Shown here: one piece after another, positions 46,815 to 56,327 of the stretch
Position numbering within the stretch: the first letter of the stretch is position 1
How the letters are laid out: every line of letters starts with the position of its first letter
Notes under the pieces: model-generated
Told to the model about the DNA's origin: nothing
The model's database searches: none
What the model saw: only the letters and a program-made list of their open reading frames with translations
Translations under genes and position numbers: made by a program
Assembly (NCBI RefSeq): GCF_024124825.1
Contig: NZ_JAMXSS010000002.1
Location: 1,426,001-1,490,000 of the forward strand
Length of the DNA: 64,000 bases
Direction of reading: 5' to 3'
DNA from: Arthrobacter sp. H16F315
GTDB taxonomy: Bacteria > Actinomycetota > Actinomycetes > Actinomycetales > Micrococcaceae

Positions 46815-47255
46815 CTACTGCGACGCCTGTGAGTCTAGGGCTTTTTTCATGCCGGCCATGGCGGGGTCGGCCAGGGACTGGAACGCCGGTTTTATAAACG
46901 GTTCTGCGACCTTAAGCCATCCCTTGAGCCGGAATTCCGCCGTATAGCGGACTTCCGAACCGGATCCCGAAGGCTTAACGTCGATCGTATCGACGGAAAT
47001 GACCGTCTTGTTTTCGCCGCGCAGCTTGATGAGGGTACCTGCCAACTCCACGACCTCGTAGATCAGCGTCTGGCGCTTACCGCGGAACTCCGCTTCGGCG
47101 TGATAGCGGTGCCCCACGGCGACCGGCCCGTCGGAGAGTTTCTTGGCCACCGGTGTTCCCGGGTCCCACTCCGGCGTGTGTTCGAAGGCGGAGAGGTACG
47201 CGAAGGCCTTGCCGGCCTGCAGCGGGGAACGGACCGTGCCGGTGACTGTGATCAT
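46815..47255 (-). CDS. SRPBCC family protein
   Basis: 146 residues of the polyketide cyclase/START-like fold: VTGTVRSPLQAGKAFAYLSA, TPEWDPGTPVAKKL, then EVRYTAEFRLKGWLKVAEPF and a C-terminal helix. The ligand and role are unknown. Same strand as the DUF6480 gene 27 bp downstream. Confidence 0.82.
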   Translation of the reverse strand: MITVTGTVRSPLQAGKAFAYLSAFEHTPEWDPGTPVAKKLSDGPVAVGHRYHAEAEFRGKRQTLIYEVVELAGTLIKLRGENKTVISVDTIDVKPSGSGSEVRYTAEFRLKGWLKVAEPFIKPAFQSLADPAMAGMKKALDSQASQ

Positions 47256-47372
47256 GGCCCCAGCCTATCCAGAACTCCCTGCATTGTGATCGAAACAGTG
47301 GAAGAAACGTTGGTGGGCCAACTGGTTGCCGGCCCCGGCATTTAGGCCGGCCCGCGCATTTATGATGGTCCA

Positions 47373-47987
47373 GTGACTACCCCCGCAATCGCGCCCATCA
47401 CCCTGACCGGAAAATACGTCGTGCTGGAACCGTTGCGCCCGGACCACCACGACGGCCTCGTCCAGGCCGCCGGCGACGGCGAACTGTGGCACCTCTGGTA
47501 CACGTCAGTGCCCGGCCCCGACCAGATGGCGGCCGAGATTGAGCGGCGCCTGGCCCTGCAGGACAGCGGCGACATGCTGCCCTTTACAACGCGGCTGCTT
47601 GACCCCACCACCGGCGGACCGGGCCGGGTGATCGGCATGACCACCTACATGAACATCGATGCCGCCACGCCGCGGGTGGAAATCGGCTCCACCTGGAACG
47701 CGGCGTCCGCCCACGGCAGCGGCAGCAACCCGGACTCCAAACTGCTCCTGCTCCGGCATGCCTTCGAAACGCTGGGCTGCCCCGCCGTCGAGTTCCGGAC
47801 CCACTGGCTCAACCACCAGTCCCGCGAGGCGATCGCGCGGCTGGGCGCGAAACAGGACGGTGTGCTCCGCAGCCACACCCGCAGCAGCGACGGCGCGCTC
47901 CGGGACACGGCGGTCTTTTCCATCCTGGAGCACGAGTGGCCCATGGTCCGGAACGCCCTCGAGGCCAGACTGGCCAAGTTACGGTGA
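47373..47987 (+). CDS. GNAT N-acetyltransferase, RimJ/RimL-like
   Basis: 204 residues. The acetyl-CoA binding fold is present: LEPLRPDHHDGLVQAAGD, GMTTYMNIDAATPRVEIGST, LLLRHAFETLGCPAVEFRTH and NHQSREAIARLGAKQDGVLR. RimL relatives acetylate N-termini or small molecules. TATGAT (47361-47366) ends six bases before GTG 47373, so translation is leaderless. The stop overlaps the start of the phosphatase gene (GTGA). Confidence 0.87.
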   Translation: MTTPAIAPITLTGKYVVLEPLRPDHHDGLVQAAGDGELWHLWYTSVPGPDQMAAEIERRLALQDSGDMLPFTTRLLDPTTGGPGRVIGMTTYMNIDAATPRVEIGSTWNAASAHGSGSNPDSKLLLLRHAFETLGCPAVEFRTHWLNHQSREAIARLGAKQDGVLRSHTRSSDGALRDTAVFSILEHEWPMVRNALEARLAKLR

Positions 47988-48685
47988 CGACGGCGCCCGG
48001 GGCGATGGAGTGGGCCGGCGCGGTCAACGCCTGGCACATCGCCGGCGGAGTGTTCCGCATGGGCAGGCGTGAATGGCTTACCGAGGCGGGCTGGGAGCAG
48101 GTCTACAACGCCGGCGTCCGGACGGTGATTGATCTGCGCAATCCCGAGGAGATCCGCCGCCGCCCGACCGATCCCCGGGTCGGCGCGGCAAGCCTGTCCG
48201 CCTTCGACGTCGTGCACGCCCCCACCGAGGACCCCGGCAACAGCGAATTCCGGAAGCTCTGCGTTCCCTACCTCAACGATCCGGCCCACTACGCGGACAA
48301 CGCCCGGATCTTCCCGGAGAAGCTTGCCGCCGTCTTCAAGGCCGTAGCCGATGCGCGCGGCGGAGTCGTGATCCATTGTTCCGCCGGCCGGGACCGCAGC
48401 GGGATGATCGCTGCCATGCTCCAGGACCTTGCCGGAGCAGGAGAGGCCGTCATTTCCAAGAGCTACGAGCAGGCAATGCGCGGCATCAACGAGCACCACC
48501 GGATGTCGGCGGTCCCGCATCCGCACGAGCGGTACCTGCCCGAGGAAGTCCTCGCGCCGCTGCTCGAACAGCGCTTGGACAGCCTGCGGCATTTTGTCCG
48601 CCAGGTGAAGCCCGGTGACTTCATCCGTCACAATGGCCTAACGGACCGGGATCTGGGCGCCATCGTGGCCAAATTGGGGCGCTAG
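47984..48685 (+). CDS. Tyrosine/dual-specificity phosphatase
   Basis: 233 residues. The P-loop CX5R motif reads VIHCSAGRDRSGMIAAML, with RTVIDLRNPEEIRRRPTDP upstream, which matches the Y_phosphatase3 (PtpB/lipid phosphatase-like) family. It may act on phosphotyrosine or phosphoinositides; secretion signals are absent. It starts at GTG 47984 inside the stop of the GNAT gene, so both are made together. Confidence 0.88.
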   Translation: MTTAPGAMEWAGAVNAWHIAGGVFRMGRREWLTEAGWEQVYNAGVRTVIDLRNPEEIRRRPTDPRVGAASLSAFDVVHAPTEDPGNSEFRKLCVPYLNDPAHYADNARIFPEKLAAVFKAVADARGGVVIHCSAGRDRSGMIAAMLQDLAGAGEAVISKSYEQAMRGINEHHRMSAVPHPHERYLPEEVLAPLLEQRLDSLRHFVRQVKPGDFIRHNGLTDRDLGAIVAKLGR

Positions 48686-48694
48686 AGTAACCGG

Positions 48695-51337
48695 GTGAAG
48701 ACTCCGACGTTTCAGCTGACAGTGCGGGCGGTCGCGGCTGCCGCGATCGCGCTCGCCGGATCGTTCTACGCCGTTCCTGCCCTGGCCGAAGCCGGCGGGA
48801 CGGACCCCGCTCCGTCAGCCGCTCCCGCAGCATCCGCGCAGGCGTCCCCTGCCGCACCAACGACGCCGGCACCTGCGGCCGCTGGTTCCACCACGACGGC
48901 AGCTGACGCTCCGGGCACGCCAGTCGTCACCGCAGCGCCGGGGATCAGCGATGCCGGACTCGCCGAGGCCATCCGGCGCGACCTGGGCATCACGCTCGAG
49001 GAGTTCAATGCAGCAGGCCAGCTGGGCCGGACCGCGGCCGATGCCGTTCAGTCGCTGCGGGAGTTGCCCGGCTACCTGGGAATCAGCCTGCGGGCCGGAA
49101 AGATCCACATCGAGGGCAGCGGCCCCGAGTTGCGCGCCCGGGTCGATGGGCTGAACGGCAACGGCGCTGCGGATGTGTTTGTGCTCGAGGCGCCTTCCGC
49201 TGCGTCGCCGGCCGCGCCCACGGACGTGCCCACGGCTGCACCCACTCCTGCACCTTCGGCGGCCGAGCTGGTGGCGTCCAACACCGAGCAGCTGTTCCAG
49301 GACTACGTCCGCGAGGTGGGGCCGGCCGGTCTGCAAGCCGTGGCCTACTCCGCAGGCCGGTTCGTCATCCGCACCGGCGGAACAAACGCTGCCGAATCCG
49401 AGCTTTCCCCGGCCCTCGACCAGCCGAGCGCGCCGACGATTACCGCGGCGCCAGGGAAGATCTCCGCGGCCAGCTTTGTGGCCCGCTATACCAACGTCCG
49501 ACTCGAACAGGCGTTGCCGCTCACCACCGAAGCGGACGTTTACGGCGGGGAAGGCTACATCATTGACCGGCGGACGATTTGCTCGACCGGGTTCGGCGCG
49601 TTCAGCGCGGCGGGGCTGCCAGTGGTGCTGACAGCTGGTCACTGCGCCGAAGACGGTACGGCACGGGTGGCCGAACTCGAGCCGCCTGTCTCCGCCACAG
49701 CCGGCGGGTCGGCGCCGCTGCCCGGCACCCGCGCCCCGCTCGGCAGATTTGGCTTCAGCCAGTTCGGCGGGCCGCTCAACAGCTGGATCACGGGCAGTGA
49801 GCAGGTCCCCGGCAACGTGGGCACCGACATCGCCGTCGTCGAGTCACTCGACGGGGGAGTCAACGTGCAACCCGCCGCCACCACCTGGGCCAGCGCCGCC
49901 AACCCGGGCCCCTCAGCCGTGAAGATCATTGGCATGGTCGCACCGTTCCAGGGCCAGGAGGTGTGCCGGTCCGGCCGGACCACGGGATGGTCCTGCGGAC
50001 AGGTGGAAGAAACCGGTGTCTACGTGGTGGGGGGAAGGACGGCCGCAGCGGAGGATCTGCGGGCCTTCCGCGGCTTTTTGTCCAAAAACGTCCAATCCAG
50101 CGGCGGCGACTCCGGCGGGCCCTGGATCAGCGGCAACTTCGCCGTCGGCACCCACTCGGCCGGCGAAACCTCCGGCGAGAACTTCGCGATCGCCACCACG
50201 CTGGAGGACGCCCTGACCGCATTCCCCACCGCCGTGGAGCTCCAGCTGTTCCTGAACAAACCCGAGCTTGTGGCGCCGGTGAGCCTGACAGTTAAGGCCG
50301 GGGAGGACATCACCGGCAGGGTTCTGGCAGCCCCGGCATCGGCCGTAGCCGCCAACTCAAAGGTCCGCATCACAGTTGCCAACCAAGCGCCAACGGAGGT
50401 CCCGGTCGACTCTGCCGGCAACTGGACGTTCCGGGCTCCGCTGCCGGCTGGGCAACTGGCCTTCTCGGCGGAGACCAAAAACGGCTTCAGCCATTCTGGA
50501 CCCGCGTCCTTCACCGCCACCGTCTCACCGGCGCCCCTGCCTGCGCCTGGAATAACGACGCCGGCGGACGCCGCCCTGCCGGGCCTGGGCAGTGTTGCGG
50601 GAACGGGAATGCCCGGCGCCGTCGTGACGCTCTCCGGTGACGTGGCCGGGACCGGGACGGTGGCTTTGGACGGTCAATGGACCGTTCCGGTGGAGCGGCC
50701 GGCCTTCGGGAAAGTGACGGCGACCGCCACGCTCTCGTCCCCGGGTATTGCGGACAGCCCTTCATCCAGCAAAACTTTCACGGTCATTCCCCCCGCGCCT
50801 GCGGAAACCACTGTCCCGGACGGCTGGCACTTCAGCCAGGACTCGCTTCCCTCCTCGATTTCCGGAACGGGCGTTGACGGCGCCGACGTCATCGTCTCGA
50901 TCGACGGGGCACCGGTGGGCGCTGCACAGGCCGGTGCCGGCGGCGCCGGGGCCGGGGCCCGGGCAGTGGTCCGGTCCTTGGTTCCGCACGTCCTCGTGGC
51001 AGGCGGGCGCTGGAGCGTCCCGTTCCCTTCAGGCCTCGCCGTGGGGCCGCACACGCTGTCCGTCACCCAATCGGTCGACGGCGTGGCCTCGGCCCCGCTG
51101 CTCGTAACGTTTGCCATTGATGCCCGGGCTGCAGTTCCACCGGCCCAGCCTGCCGTAATTCCACCGGCCCAGCCTGCCGTAATTCCACCAGCGCGGCCCA
51201 TTGTGGTTCCGGCCGGCTCAGGCCAGTTGCCGGATACCGGTGCGGGGGTGCTGCTGCCGATGGCGGGCCTTGCCGGCGGCACAGTTTTGCTCGGCGTCGC
51301 CTTGTTGGCCATTGCCCGGCGTCGGACGGTGCGGTAG
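48695..51337 (+). CDS. Cell-wall-anchored S1 family serine protease with LPXTG motif
   Basis: 880 residues. Signal peptide (AAAAIALAGSFYAVPALAEA), an Ala/Pro-rich stretch, a prodomain-like region (AEAIRRDLGITLEEFNAAGQ, ELVASNTEQLFQDYVREVG), then a chymotrypsin-like domain at about 270-520: His in LTAGHCAED, Asp in VGTDIAVVES, Ser in SSGGDSGGPW. Two or three Ig-like repeats follow, then PPAQPAVI repeats, LPDTG, a membrane helix and RRR. It should be linked to the wall by a sortase, none of which is in the window. TAGAGT lies six bases before GTG 48695: leaderless. Confidence 0.85.
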   Translation: MKTPTFQLTVRAVAAAAIALAGSFYAVPALAEAGGTDPAPSAAPAASAQASPAAPTTPAPAAAGSTTTAADAPGTPVVTAAPGISDAGLAEAIRRDLGITLEEFNAAGQLGRTAADAVQSLRELPGYLGISLRAGKIHIEGSGPELRARVDGLNGNGAADVFVLEAPSAASPAAPTDVPTAAPTPAPSAAELVASNTEQLFQDYVREVGPAGLQAVAYSAGRFVIRTGGTNAAESELSPALDQPSAPTITAAPGKISAASFVARYTNVRLEQALPLTTEADVYGGEGYIIDRRTICSTGFGAFSAAGLPVVLTAGHCAEDGTARVAELEPPVSATAGGSAPLPGTRAPLGRFGFSQFGGPLNSWITGSEQVPGNVGTDIAVVESLDGGVNVQPAATTWASAANPGPSAVKIIGMVAPFQGQEVCRSGRTTGWSCGQVEETGVYVVGGRTAAAEDLRAFRGFLSKNVQSSGGDSGGPWISGNFAVGTHSAGETSGENFAIATTLEDALTAFPTAVELQLFLNKPELVAPVSLTVKAGEDITGRVLAAPASAVAANSKVRITVANQAPTEVPVDSAGNWTFRAPLPAGQLAFSAETKNGFSHSGPASFTATVSPAPLPAPGITTPADAALPGLGSVAGTGMPGAVVTLSGDVAGTGTVALDGQWTVPVERPAFGKVTATATLSSPGIADSPSSSKTFTVIPPAPAETTVPDGWHFSQDSLPSSISGTGVDGADVIVSIDGAPVGAAQAGAGGAGAGARAVVRSLVPHVLVAGGRWSVPFPSGLAVGPHTLSVTQSVDGVASAPLLVTFAIDARAAVPPAQPAVIPPAQPAVIPPARPIVVPAGSGQLPDTGAGVLLPMAGLAGGTVLLGVALLAIARRRTVR

Positions 51338-51376
51338 TCCGGCCGGAATCCCGGCCCCGGCGCCGGGGTGGTCCGC

Positions 51377-51793
51377 TTAGCCCCTGCGGTCCAGCAGCAG
51401 GTTGGTGATCCGCAGGGTACAAAGCCGCTCGCCGGCCGCGTTGGTGATCAGCACCTCGTGGGTAGTGACGGTGCCGCCCAAGTGGATGGGGGTGGCGGTG
51501 ATGGTGATGAGTCCCTCGCGGGCCGACTTGTGGTGCGTTGCCGAGACGTCCACGCCGACGGCGGTCTTGCCGAGCGTGCTTGCGTGGATGACGGCAGCCC
51601 AGGAGCCCACCGCTTCGCCCACAGCCAGCGAAGCGCCGCCGTGCAGCAGCCCGAAGGACTGCCGGTTGCCCTCCACCGGCATGGTGGCCACGACCCGCTG
51701 GACGGATTCCTCGACGATCTTCACACCCATTTTTTCGTCGAGTTCCCCGAGGGTGATCTTCCATAGCTCGGTATTCCGGGGCTCGGGGGTCAT
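51377..51793 (-). CDS. Hotdog-fold acyl-CoA thioesterase, PaaI-like
   Basis: 138 residues from ATG 51793, with GGAGACG upstream. The hotdog motif GLLHGGASLAVGEAVGSWAA matches PaaI/YdiI-type thioesterases, followed by GVDVSATHHKSAREGLITIT. It is divergent from paaZ with a shared control region, suggesting release of CoA from phenylacetate intermediates or shunt products. A second PaaI gene lies at 57674. The long frame to 51874 is not needed. Confidence 0.85.
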   Translation of the reverse strand: MTPEPRNTELWKITLGELDEKMGVKIVEESVQRVVATMPVEGNRQSFGLLHGGASLAVGEAVGSWAAVIHASTLGKTAVGVDVSATHHKSAREGLITITATPIHLGGTVTTHEVLITNAAGERLCTLRITNLLLDRRG

Positions 51794-51887
51794 AACGTCT
51801 CCTCTTTGGCCGGAAAGCCCAGGGCTCAGGCCGGTAAGTGCCGCCGCAGCTAGTGTGCGGCAGGCCTCATTCATGTACTGTGGACAT

Positions 51888-51911
51888 ATTACCGAACGGA
51901 CGGTCAGTAAT
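51888..51911. promoter_or_regulatory. TetR/PaaR-type operator before paaZ
   Basis: ACCGAACGGACGGTCAGT (51891-51908) fits the core ACCGNNCGNNCGGTNAGT of the corynebacterial PaaR site at every fixed position. It lies 48 bp before paaZ and about 95 bp before the divergent thioesterase, so it could control both. Confidence 0.75.
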
Positions 51912-51955
51912 GCTGGCCGTGTTGATCTTGCCCCTGTTGGAAGGACCCGTCAACG

Positions 51956-54067
51956 ATGACCACCACTGCAACTGCTCCGGAACCCACAGTAGACACTGTC
52001 GGGATCGTTCCCAGCTTCGTCCGGGATTCCTGGTGGACCCCCGACGCCGGCTCCGCAGCCGGCGCCGCGTCCGTCCTGGACGCCAGCACCGGTGAACTCC
52101 TCGCCAAGGTGAGCACCGAGGGACTCGACCTCGCCGCCGTCGTGGACTACGGGCGCACCACCGGCCAGGCGGAACTCGGCAAACTGACCTTCCACCAGCG
52201 CGCGCTCAAGCTCAAGGAACTCGCGCAGTACCTGAACGGCCGCCGCGAGGAATTCTATGCGCTCTCGGCCCAGACCGGCGCCACCAAGATCGACTCGATG
52301 GTCGACATCGACGGCGGCATCGGCGTGCTGTTCACCTTCGGCTCCAAGGGTCGGCGCGAACTTCCCAACTCCCAGGTCATCGTGGACGGGCCCATGGAGG
52401 TGCTGTCCAAGGACGGTTCCTTCGCCGGCGAACACATCTACACCCGCATTCCCGGCGTCGCCGTGCAGATCAACGCCTTCAACTTTCCGGTGTGGGGGAT
52501 GCTCGAGAAACTTGCCCCGGCCTTCATCGCCGGCGTGCCCACGATCGTTAAGCCCGCCACCCCTACCGGTTACGTCACCGCTGCGGTGGTCAAGGCCATC
52601 ATCGATTCCGGCATCCTGCCCAAGGGCTCGCTGCAGCTGATTTCCGGCTCGGTCCGCACCATTCTGGACCACCTCGACTACCGCGACATTGTGGCCTTCA
52701 CCGGCTCCGCCTCCACCGCAAACACGCTTAAGTCCCACGCCAACGTGGTCAAGGGCGGAGTCCGCTTCACCTCGGAAACCGATTCCCTAAACGCCTCGAT
52801 CCTGGGCCCGGATGCCGTCAAGGGCACGCCGGAATTCGACGCCTTCGTCAAGTCCCTCGTCACCGAGATGACGGCCAAGGCCGGCCAGAAGTGCACATCG
52901 ATCCGCCGGGCCATCGTGCCGCAGACGCTGGTCCAGGACGTCGTTGCCGCCGTCGGGCAGCGGATCACCGAACGTGTGATCCTCGGCGACCCGCGCGCGG
53001 ACGGCGTGACCATGGGCGCCCTGGCGTCCCTGGAACAGCTCGACGATGTGCGGGCAGCGGTCCAGTCAATGCTCGACGCCGGCGGCGAACTCGCCTACGG
53101 CACGCTCGATTCGCCGAAGGTCACCAGCGCTGACGGCACAGTCGGCGTCGTCGCCGATGGCGCGTTTATGTCCCCCGTGCTGCTGAGCTGGGCGGACCCG
53201 GAAGCCGAAGCGGTCCACTCGCTGGAAGCCTTCGGCCCGGTATCGTCCGTGATTGGCTACACGGACCTGGCCGACGCCGTCCGCCTCGCCGCCCGCGGCG
53301 GCGGCTCGCTCGTCGCCTCCGTTTGCACCAACGACCCCGGGGTTGCCCGCGAACTCGTCACCGGCATCGCCGCCCACCACGGCCGGGTGCACATGCTCAA
53401 CCGTGAGGACGCCCGCAGTTCCACCGGCCACGGTTCGCCGGTCCCGCACCTGGTCCACGGCGGCCCGGGCCGGGCCGGCGGCGGCGAGGAGCTGGGCGGC
53501 ATCCGCTCGGTCCTGCACCACATGCAGCGCACCGCCATTCAGGGCTCACCGAACATGCTGACCGCCGTCACGGGCGTCTGGCACACGGGGGCGGACCGGA
53601 ACTTCACGCTCGAGACCGAAGGCCAGCACCCGTTCCGCAAGCACCTGAGCACCCTGCACATCGGTGACGCGATCCGCTCCGGGCTGCGCGAAGTGAGCCT
53701 TGAGGAGATCACGGAGTTCGCCAACTCCACCGGCGACACCTTTTACGCCCACACCAACGAGGAAGCAGCGGCGGCCAACCCGTTCTTCCCGGGCATCGTG
53801 GCGCACGGCTACCTGCTGCTGGCGTGGGGCGCCGGGCTGTTCGTGGAGCCCGCTCCGGGACCCGTGCTGGCCAACTATGGCCTGGAAAGCCTGCGCTTTA
53901 TCACCCCGGTGGCGGCGGGCGATTCGATCCGGGTCACCCTGACCGCCAAGAAGATCACCCCGCGCGAGACCGACGGGTACGGCGAGGTGGCCTGGGACGC
54001 AGTCCTGACTAACCAGAACGACGAAATCGTGGCCACCTACGACGTCCTCACCCTCGTGGAGAAGTAG
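51956..54067 (+). CDS. paaZ: Oxepin-CoA hydrolase / 3-oxo-5,6-dehydrosuberyl-CoA semialdehyde dehydrogenase
   Basis: 703 residues, the full bifunctional length. The N-terminal 530 residues are an aldehyde dehydrogenase (NAFNFPVWGMLEKLAPAFIA, IVKPATPTGYVT, catalytic Cys in TAKAGQKCTSIRRAIVP). The last 150 are a MaoC hydratase domain (FYAHTNEEAAAANPFFPGIV, AHGYLLLAWGAGLF). It opens the oxepin ring of phenylacetate and oxidises the aldehyde formed. The PaaR-type operator upstream supports induction by phenylacetyl-CoA. paaABCDE are not in the window. Confidence 0.95.
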   Translation: MTTTATAPEPTVDTVGIVPSFVRDSWWTPDAGSAAGAASVLDASTGELLAKVSTEGLDLAAVVDYGRTTGQAELGKLTFHQRALKLKELAQYLNGRREEFYALSAQTGATKIDSMVDIDGGIGVLFTFGSKGRRELPNSQVIVDGPMEVLSKDGSFAGEHIYTRIPGVAVQINAFNFPVWGMLEKLAPAFIAGVPTIVKPATPTGYVTAAVVKAIIDSGILPKGSLQLISGSVRTILDHLDYRDIVAFTGSASTANTLKSHANVVKGGVRFTSETDSLNASILGPDAVKGTPEFDAFVKSLVTEMTAKAGQKCTSIRRAIVPQTLVQDVVAAVGQRITERVILGDPRADGVTMGALASLEQLDDVRAAVQSMLDAGGELAYGTLDSPKVTSADGTVGVVADGAFMSPVLLSWADPEAEAVHSLEAFGPVSSVIGYTDLADAVRLAARGGGSLVASVCTNDPGVARELVTGIAAHHGRVHMLNREDARSSTGHGSPVPHLVHGGPGRAGGGEELGGIRSVLHHMQRTAIQGSPNMLTAVTGVWHTGADRNFTLETEGQHPFRKHLSTLHIGDAIRSGLREVSLEEITEFANSTGDTFYAHTNEEAAAANPFFPGIVAHGYLLLAWGAGLFVEPAPGPVLANYGLESLRFITPVAAGDSIRVTLTAKKITPRETDGYGEVAWDAVLTNQNDEIVATYDVLTLVEK

Positions 54068-54072
54068 CCCTT

Positions 54073-54168
54073 CCGACGCTCCCTCACATCCTGCGGTTCC
54101 GGCTCCGACGCTCCCTCACTTCGCGGAGGGAGCGTCGGGTGTATTGCGGCCATAGCTGAGGGAGCGTC
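54073..54168. repeat. Nested palindromic element after paaZ
   Basis: CCGACGCTCCCTCAC occurs twice (54073-54087 and 54105-54119), and its inverse GAGGGAGCGTC twice (54126-54136 and 54158-54168). The inner pair makes a 13-bp stem, CCGACGCTCCCTC/GAGGGAGCGTCGG, around ACTTCGCG; the outer pair can form an 11-bp stem around it. No T-tract follows. It resembles the other three-tier palindromes of this window in layout but not in sequence. Confidence 0.8.
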
Positions 54169-54243
54169 TGGGGGTTGGGGCGCGATTGGCAGGCTCTTTC
54201 CGCCCGGCGCCGGCGTAAAATATTCCGTGTAGGAGGTGGCGAA

Positions 54244-54651
54244 ATGACTTTAATTCTCAACAAAGCCACAACAATCCTGCCAGTCGATGATGCACAGCGC
54301 GCCCACCGCTTTTATGCGGACACCCTGGGCCTGCCGCACCGTGGAGTGACAGGCGACGGAAGCGATCTCTTTGGCAGCGACGGCGGCCCCCTGCTGCAGT
54401 TGATGCCCGTCGGGGACGGAAAGCATTCCGAGCACACGACCCTGAGTTTTGAAGTCTCCGAGATCGAGCGGACCGTCCAGGAGATGGAAGCCAAGGGCGT
54501 CCAATTCCAGGACTACGACCTGCCGGAACTCAAGACCGACAATCACATCTGTACAACCGATTCGGAGAGGTGCGCCTGGTTCCTGGACACGGAGCACAAC
54601 ATCCTTTGCGTCCACGAGAACATCACGACGGCGGCTGACTACCAGCTCTGA
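54244..54651 (+). CDS. VOC family protein
   Basis: 135 residues with the glyoxalase-type repeats: ATTILPVDDAQRAHRFYADT, LGLPHRGVTGDGSDLF and the closing WFLDTEHNILCVHENI. A perfect AGGAGGTGG precedes the ATG. Metal ligands typical of glyoxalase I are not all obvious, so the activity is unassigned. It ends before a bidirectional terminator. Confidence 0.83.
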   Translation: MTLILNKATTILPVDDAQRAHRFYADTLGLPHRGVTGDGSDLFGSDGGPLLQLMPVGDGKHSEHTTLSFEVSEIERTVQEMEAKGVQFQDYDLPELKTDNHICTTDSERCAWFLDTEHNILCVHENITTAADYQL

Positions 54652-54668
54652 CGTGCAGGATCCCACCC

Positions 54669-54702
54669 AATAGCGTCCCGGCCCGCCGGGACGCTATTTT
54701 GT
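54669..54702. terminator. Bidirectional terminator between VOC and DUF427 genes
   Basis: AATAGCGTCCCGGC (54669-54682) pairs with GCCGGGACGCTATT (54685-54698), a 14-bp stem followed by TT; AATA on the other side gives U residues for the opposite strand. The two flanking genes converge on it. Confidence 0.88.
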
Positions 54703-54712
54703 GCTCCGGCCG

Positions 54713-55571
54713 TCAACGTGCGTCCGGACCGTCCGGGCGGGACCACGGCGACACAGGGCGGGACTGGAGCACACCGTTGACCCTCAGATCGATCCGTTCG
54801 TTAAAGAAGCAGATGAGGCCGTGGATCTGGGCGGCATCCCGGAACCGCTCGTCATAGCTCCACGCAATATCGCGGCCGTGCGCCGAGTCCGGATAGCTCC
54901 AGTAGCTGGCCTGGCCCTTGTAAGGGCAGACGCTCCGCATGGTGCTCTCCCGCAGCAGCTCCAGCCTTACGTCCGCCGGCGGAATGTAATACCGCACCGG
55001 GAGCAGTGTTTCGTAGAGCAGTTGCGCGCCATTCGTTTCGGCCAGGGTTGCGCCGTCGAGCGCCACCTGCACCTCCGCGGACGAGGCGCGGATGTCAATG
55101 CGGTGGAACGGATCGCGCGGGTGGCCAATGATCTCCTCATCGTCCTCGAGCCAGTCGAAGGCCGCGAAATCGAGCAGCACGTAACCGGCAAGGTCCGGGT
55201 CCGCGGGCCGGAAGGCGGCCCTGGGAAAGGTAACAGCGGCAGTCACGACGTCGAGTTCCTCGCCGGCGCAGCTGTGATTGCCAAACGCTGTACCGGGGTC
55301 AAGGGAAGTCGGGGCTTCGCCCTGCCGCACGGCGAAGGGGTGCTCCTCTGCAACGGCCGCAGGCAGCGCCGGCGCGGCGAGTCCGCACAGAAGGTCCTGC
55401 TCCGGCACGGCATAGATCGGGGTGATCCGCCGCGGTTCCCAGATCAGCCAGGCCTGCCGCGTGTCGACGACGGCGGCCTGGTCGATGAGCGCGCGGATCC
55501 TCTTGGGGGGTGGGTTCGTAGCGCAGTTGGGGGAAAGTTCCCATCAGCACGCGGGATAGTTTGGTGGCCAT
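54713..55571 (-). CDS. DUF427 domain protein (apparent frameshift)
   Basis: About 285 residues, with two DUF427 units: the first around WLEDDEEIIGHPRDPFHRID, the second around YYIPPADVRLELLRESTMRS with VCPYKGQASYWSYPDSAHGR. The N-terminal 30 residues (MATKLSRVLMGTFPQLRYEP) lie in another frame and join at the run of six G at 55505-55510; five G give TPKRIRALIDQAAVVDTRQ. DUF427 is a small barrel of unknown function, common in actinobacteria and fungi. It lies 65 bp before the end of the TetR gene on the same strand. Confidence 0.78.
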
Positions 55572-55636
55572 CCTCCCAGCGTGGCCCCGGCGCCGGGCCC
55601 GGTCAATAGCTTCCGCCGGCATCCGTAGAAGCCGGG

Positions 55637-56242
55637 CTAGCGGGGAACCTGGAGGCCGTTGAAGGCCATCGTGATGACGTCGTCAGCGAGTTTTTCCGGT
55701 GAGAGGGAACCGCCGGGTTTGTACCACTCGACAATGGAGTTGATCGTGCCGAAGAGCAGCCGGGTGACGGTGCGGGGGTCGATGTCCTGGCGCAGCGAAC
55801 CCTCATCTCGGGCAGCGGAGATCAGGGCCGCCACCTTGTGGTCGAACGTGCGCCGGCGTTCCATCGCGTTGCGCTCAATCTCGGTGTTGCCGCGCAGGCG
55901 CAGCAGCAGGGTGACGAACGGAAGCCGCTCCACAAGCACCGAAATGGTTTTGCGCAGGACGAATTCCAGCCGCGCTTCGGCGGTGCCGGACTGCGCTTTC
56001 GGCTGGTCCAGGATGGCTTCCAGGCCGCCGAGGGCGTGATCCAGCGCCAGCTTCAAAAGCTCGCCTTTGGACGGCACGTGGTGGTAAATCGCGGACTTGG
56101 AGATGCCCAGGTTTTCAGCAAGGATGCCCATTGAGGTGGCGTCGTAGCCATGGCGGTTAAAGACATCGACGGCGATCGTCAGCACTGACTGCTGGTCATA
56201 GCCGGGACGGCCGCGTTTGGTGCTGGTTGCTGTTGTGGGCAT
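55637..56242 (-). CDS. paaR: TetR family regulator, probable PaaR
   Basis: 201 residues. The HTH domain is at residues 15-60 (SVLTIAVDVFNRHGYDATSM, LGISKSAIYHHVPSKGEL), followed by an all-helical ligand domain with EARLEFVLRKTISVLVERLP. In Corynebacterium the TetR protein PaaR represses phenylacetate genes and is released by phenylacetyl-CoA. The gene sits 86 bp after paaK on the same strand, and three TetR-type palindromes lie near paa genes, so it probably serves the same role. The symbol is by context. Confidence 0.78.
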   Translation of the reverse strand: MPTTATSTKRGRPGYDQQSVLTIAVDVFNRHGYDATSMGILAENLGISKSAIYHHVPSKGELLKLALDHALGGLEAILDQPKAQSGTAEARLEFVLRKTISVLVERLPFVTLLLRLRGNTEIERNAMERRRTFDHKVAALISAARDEGSLRQDIDPRTVTRLLFGTINSIVEWYKPGGSLSPEKLADDVITMAFNGLQVPR

Positions 56243-56327
56243 AGTCGTTAGTTTCTCACGATCGGTAGATCAGCCTGCCCGCCGGTCAGCCCTTAACGGG
56301 CGGGCCGGCGGGCTGGACGTGCTGTGG

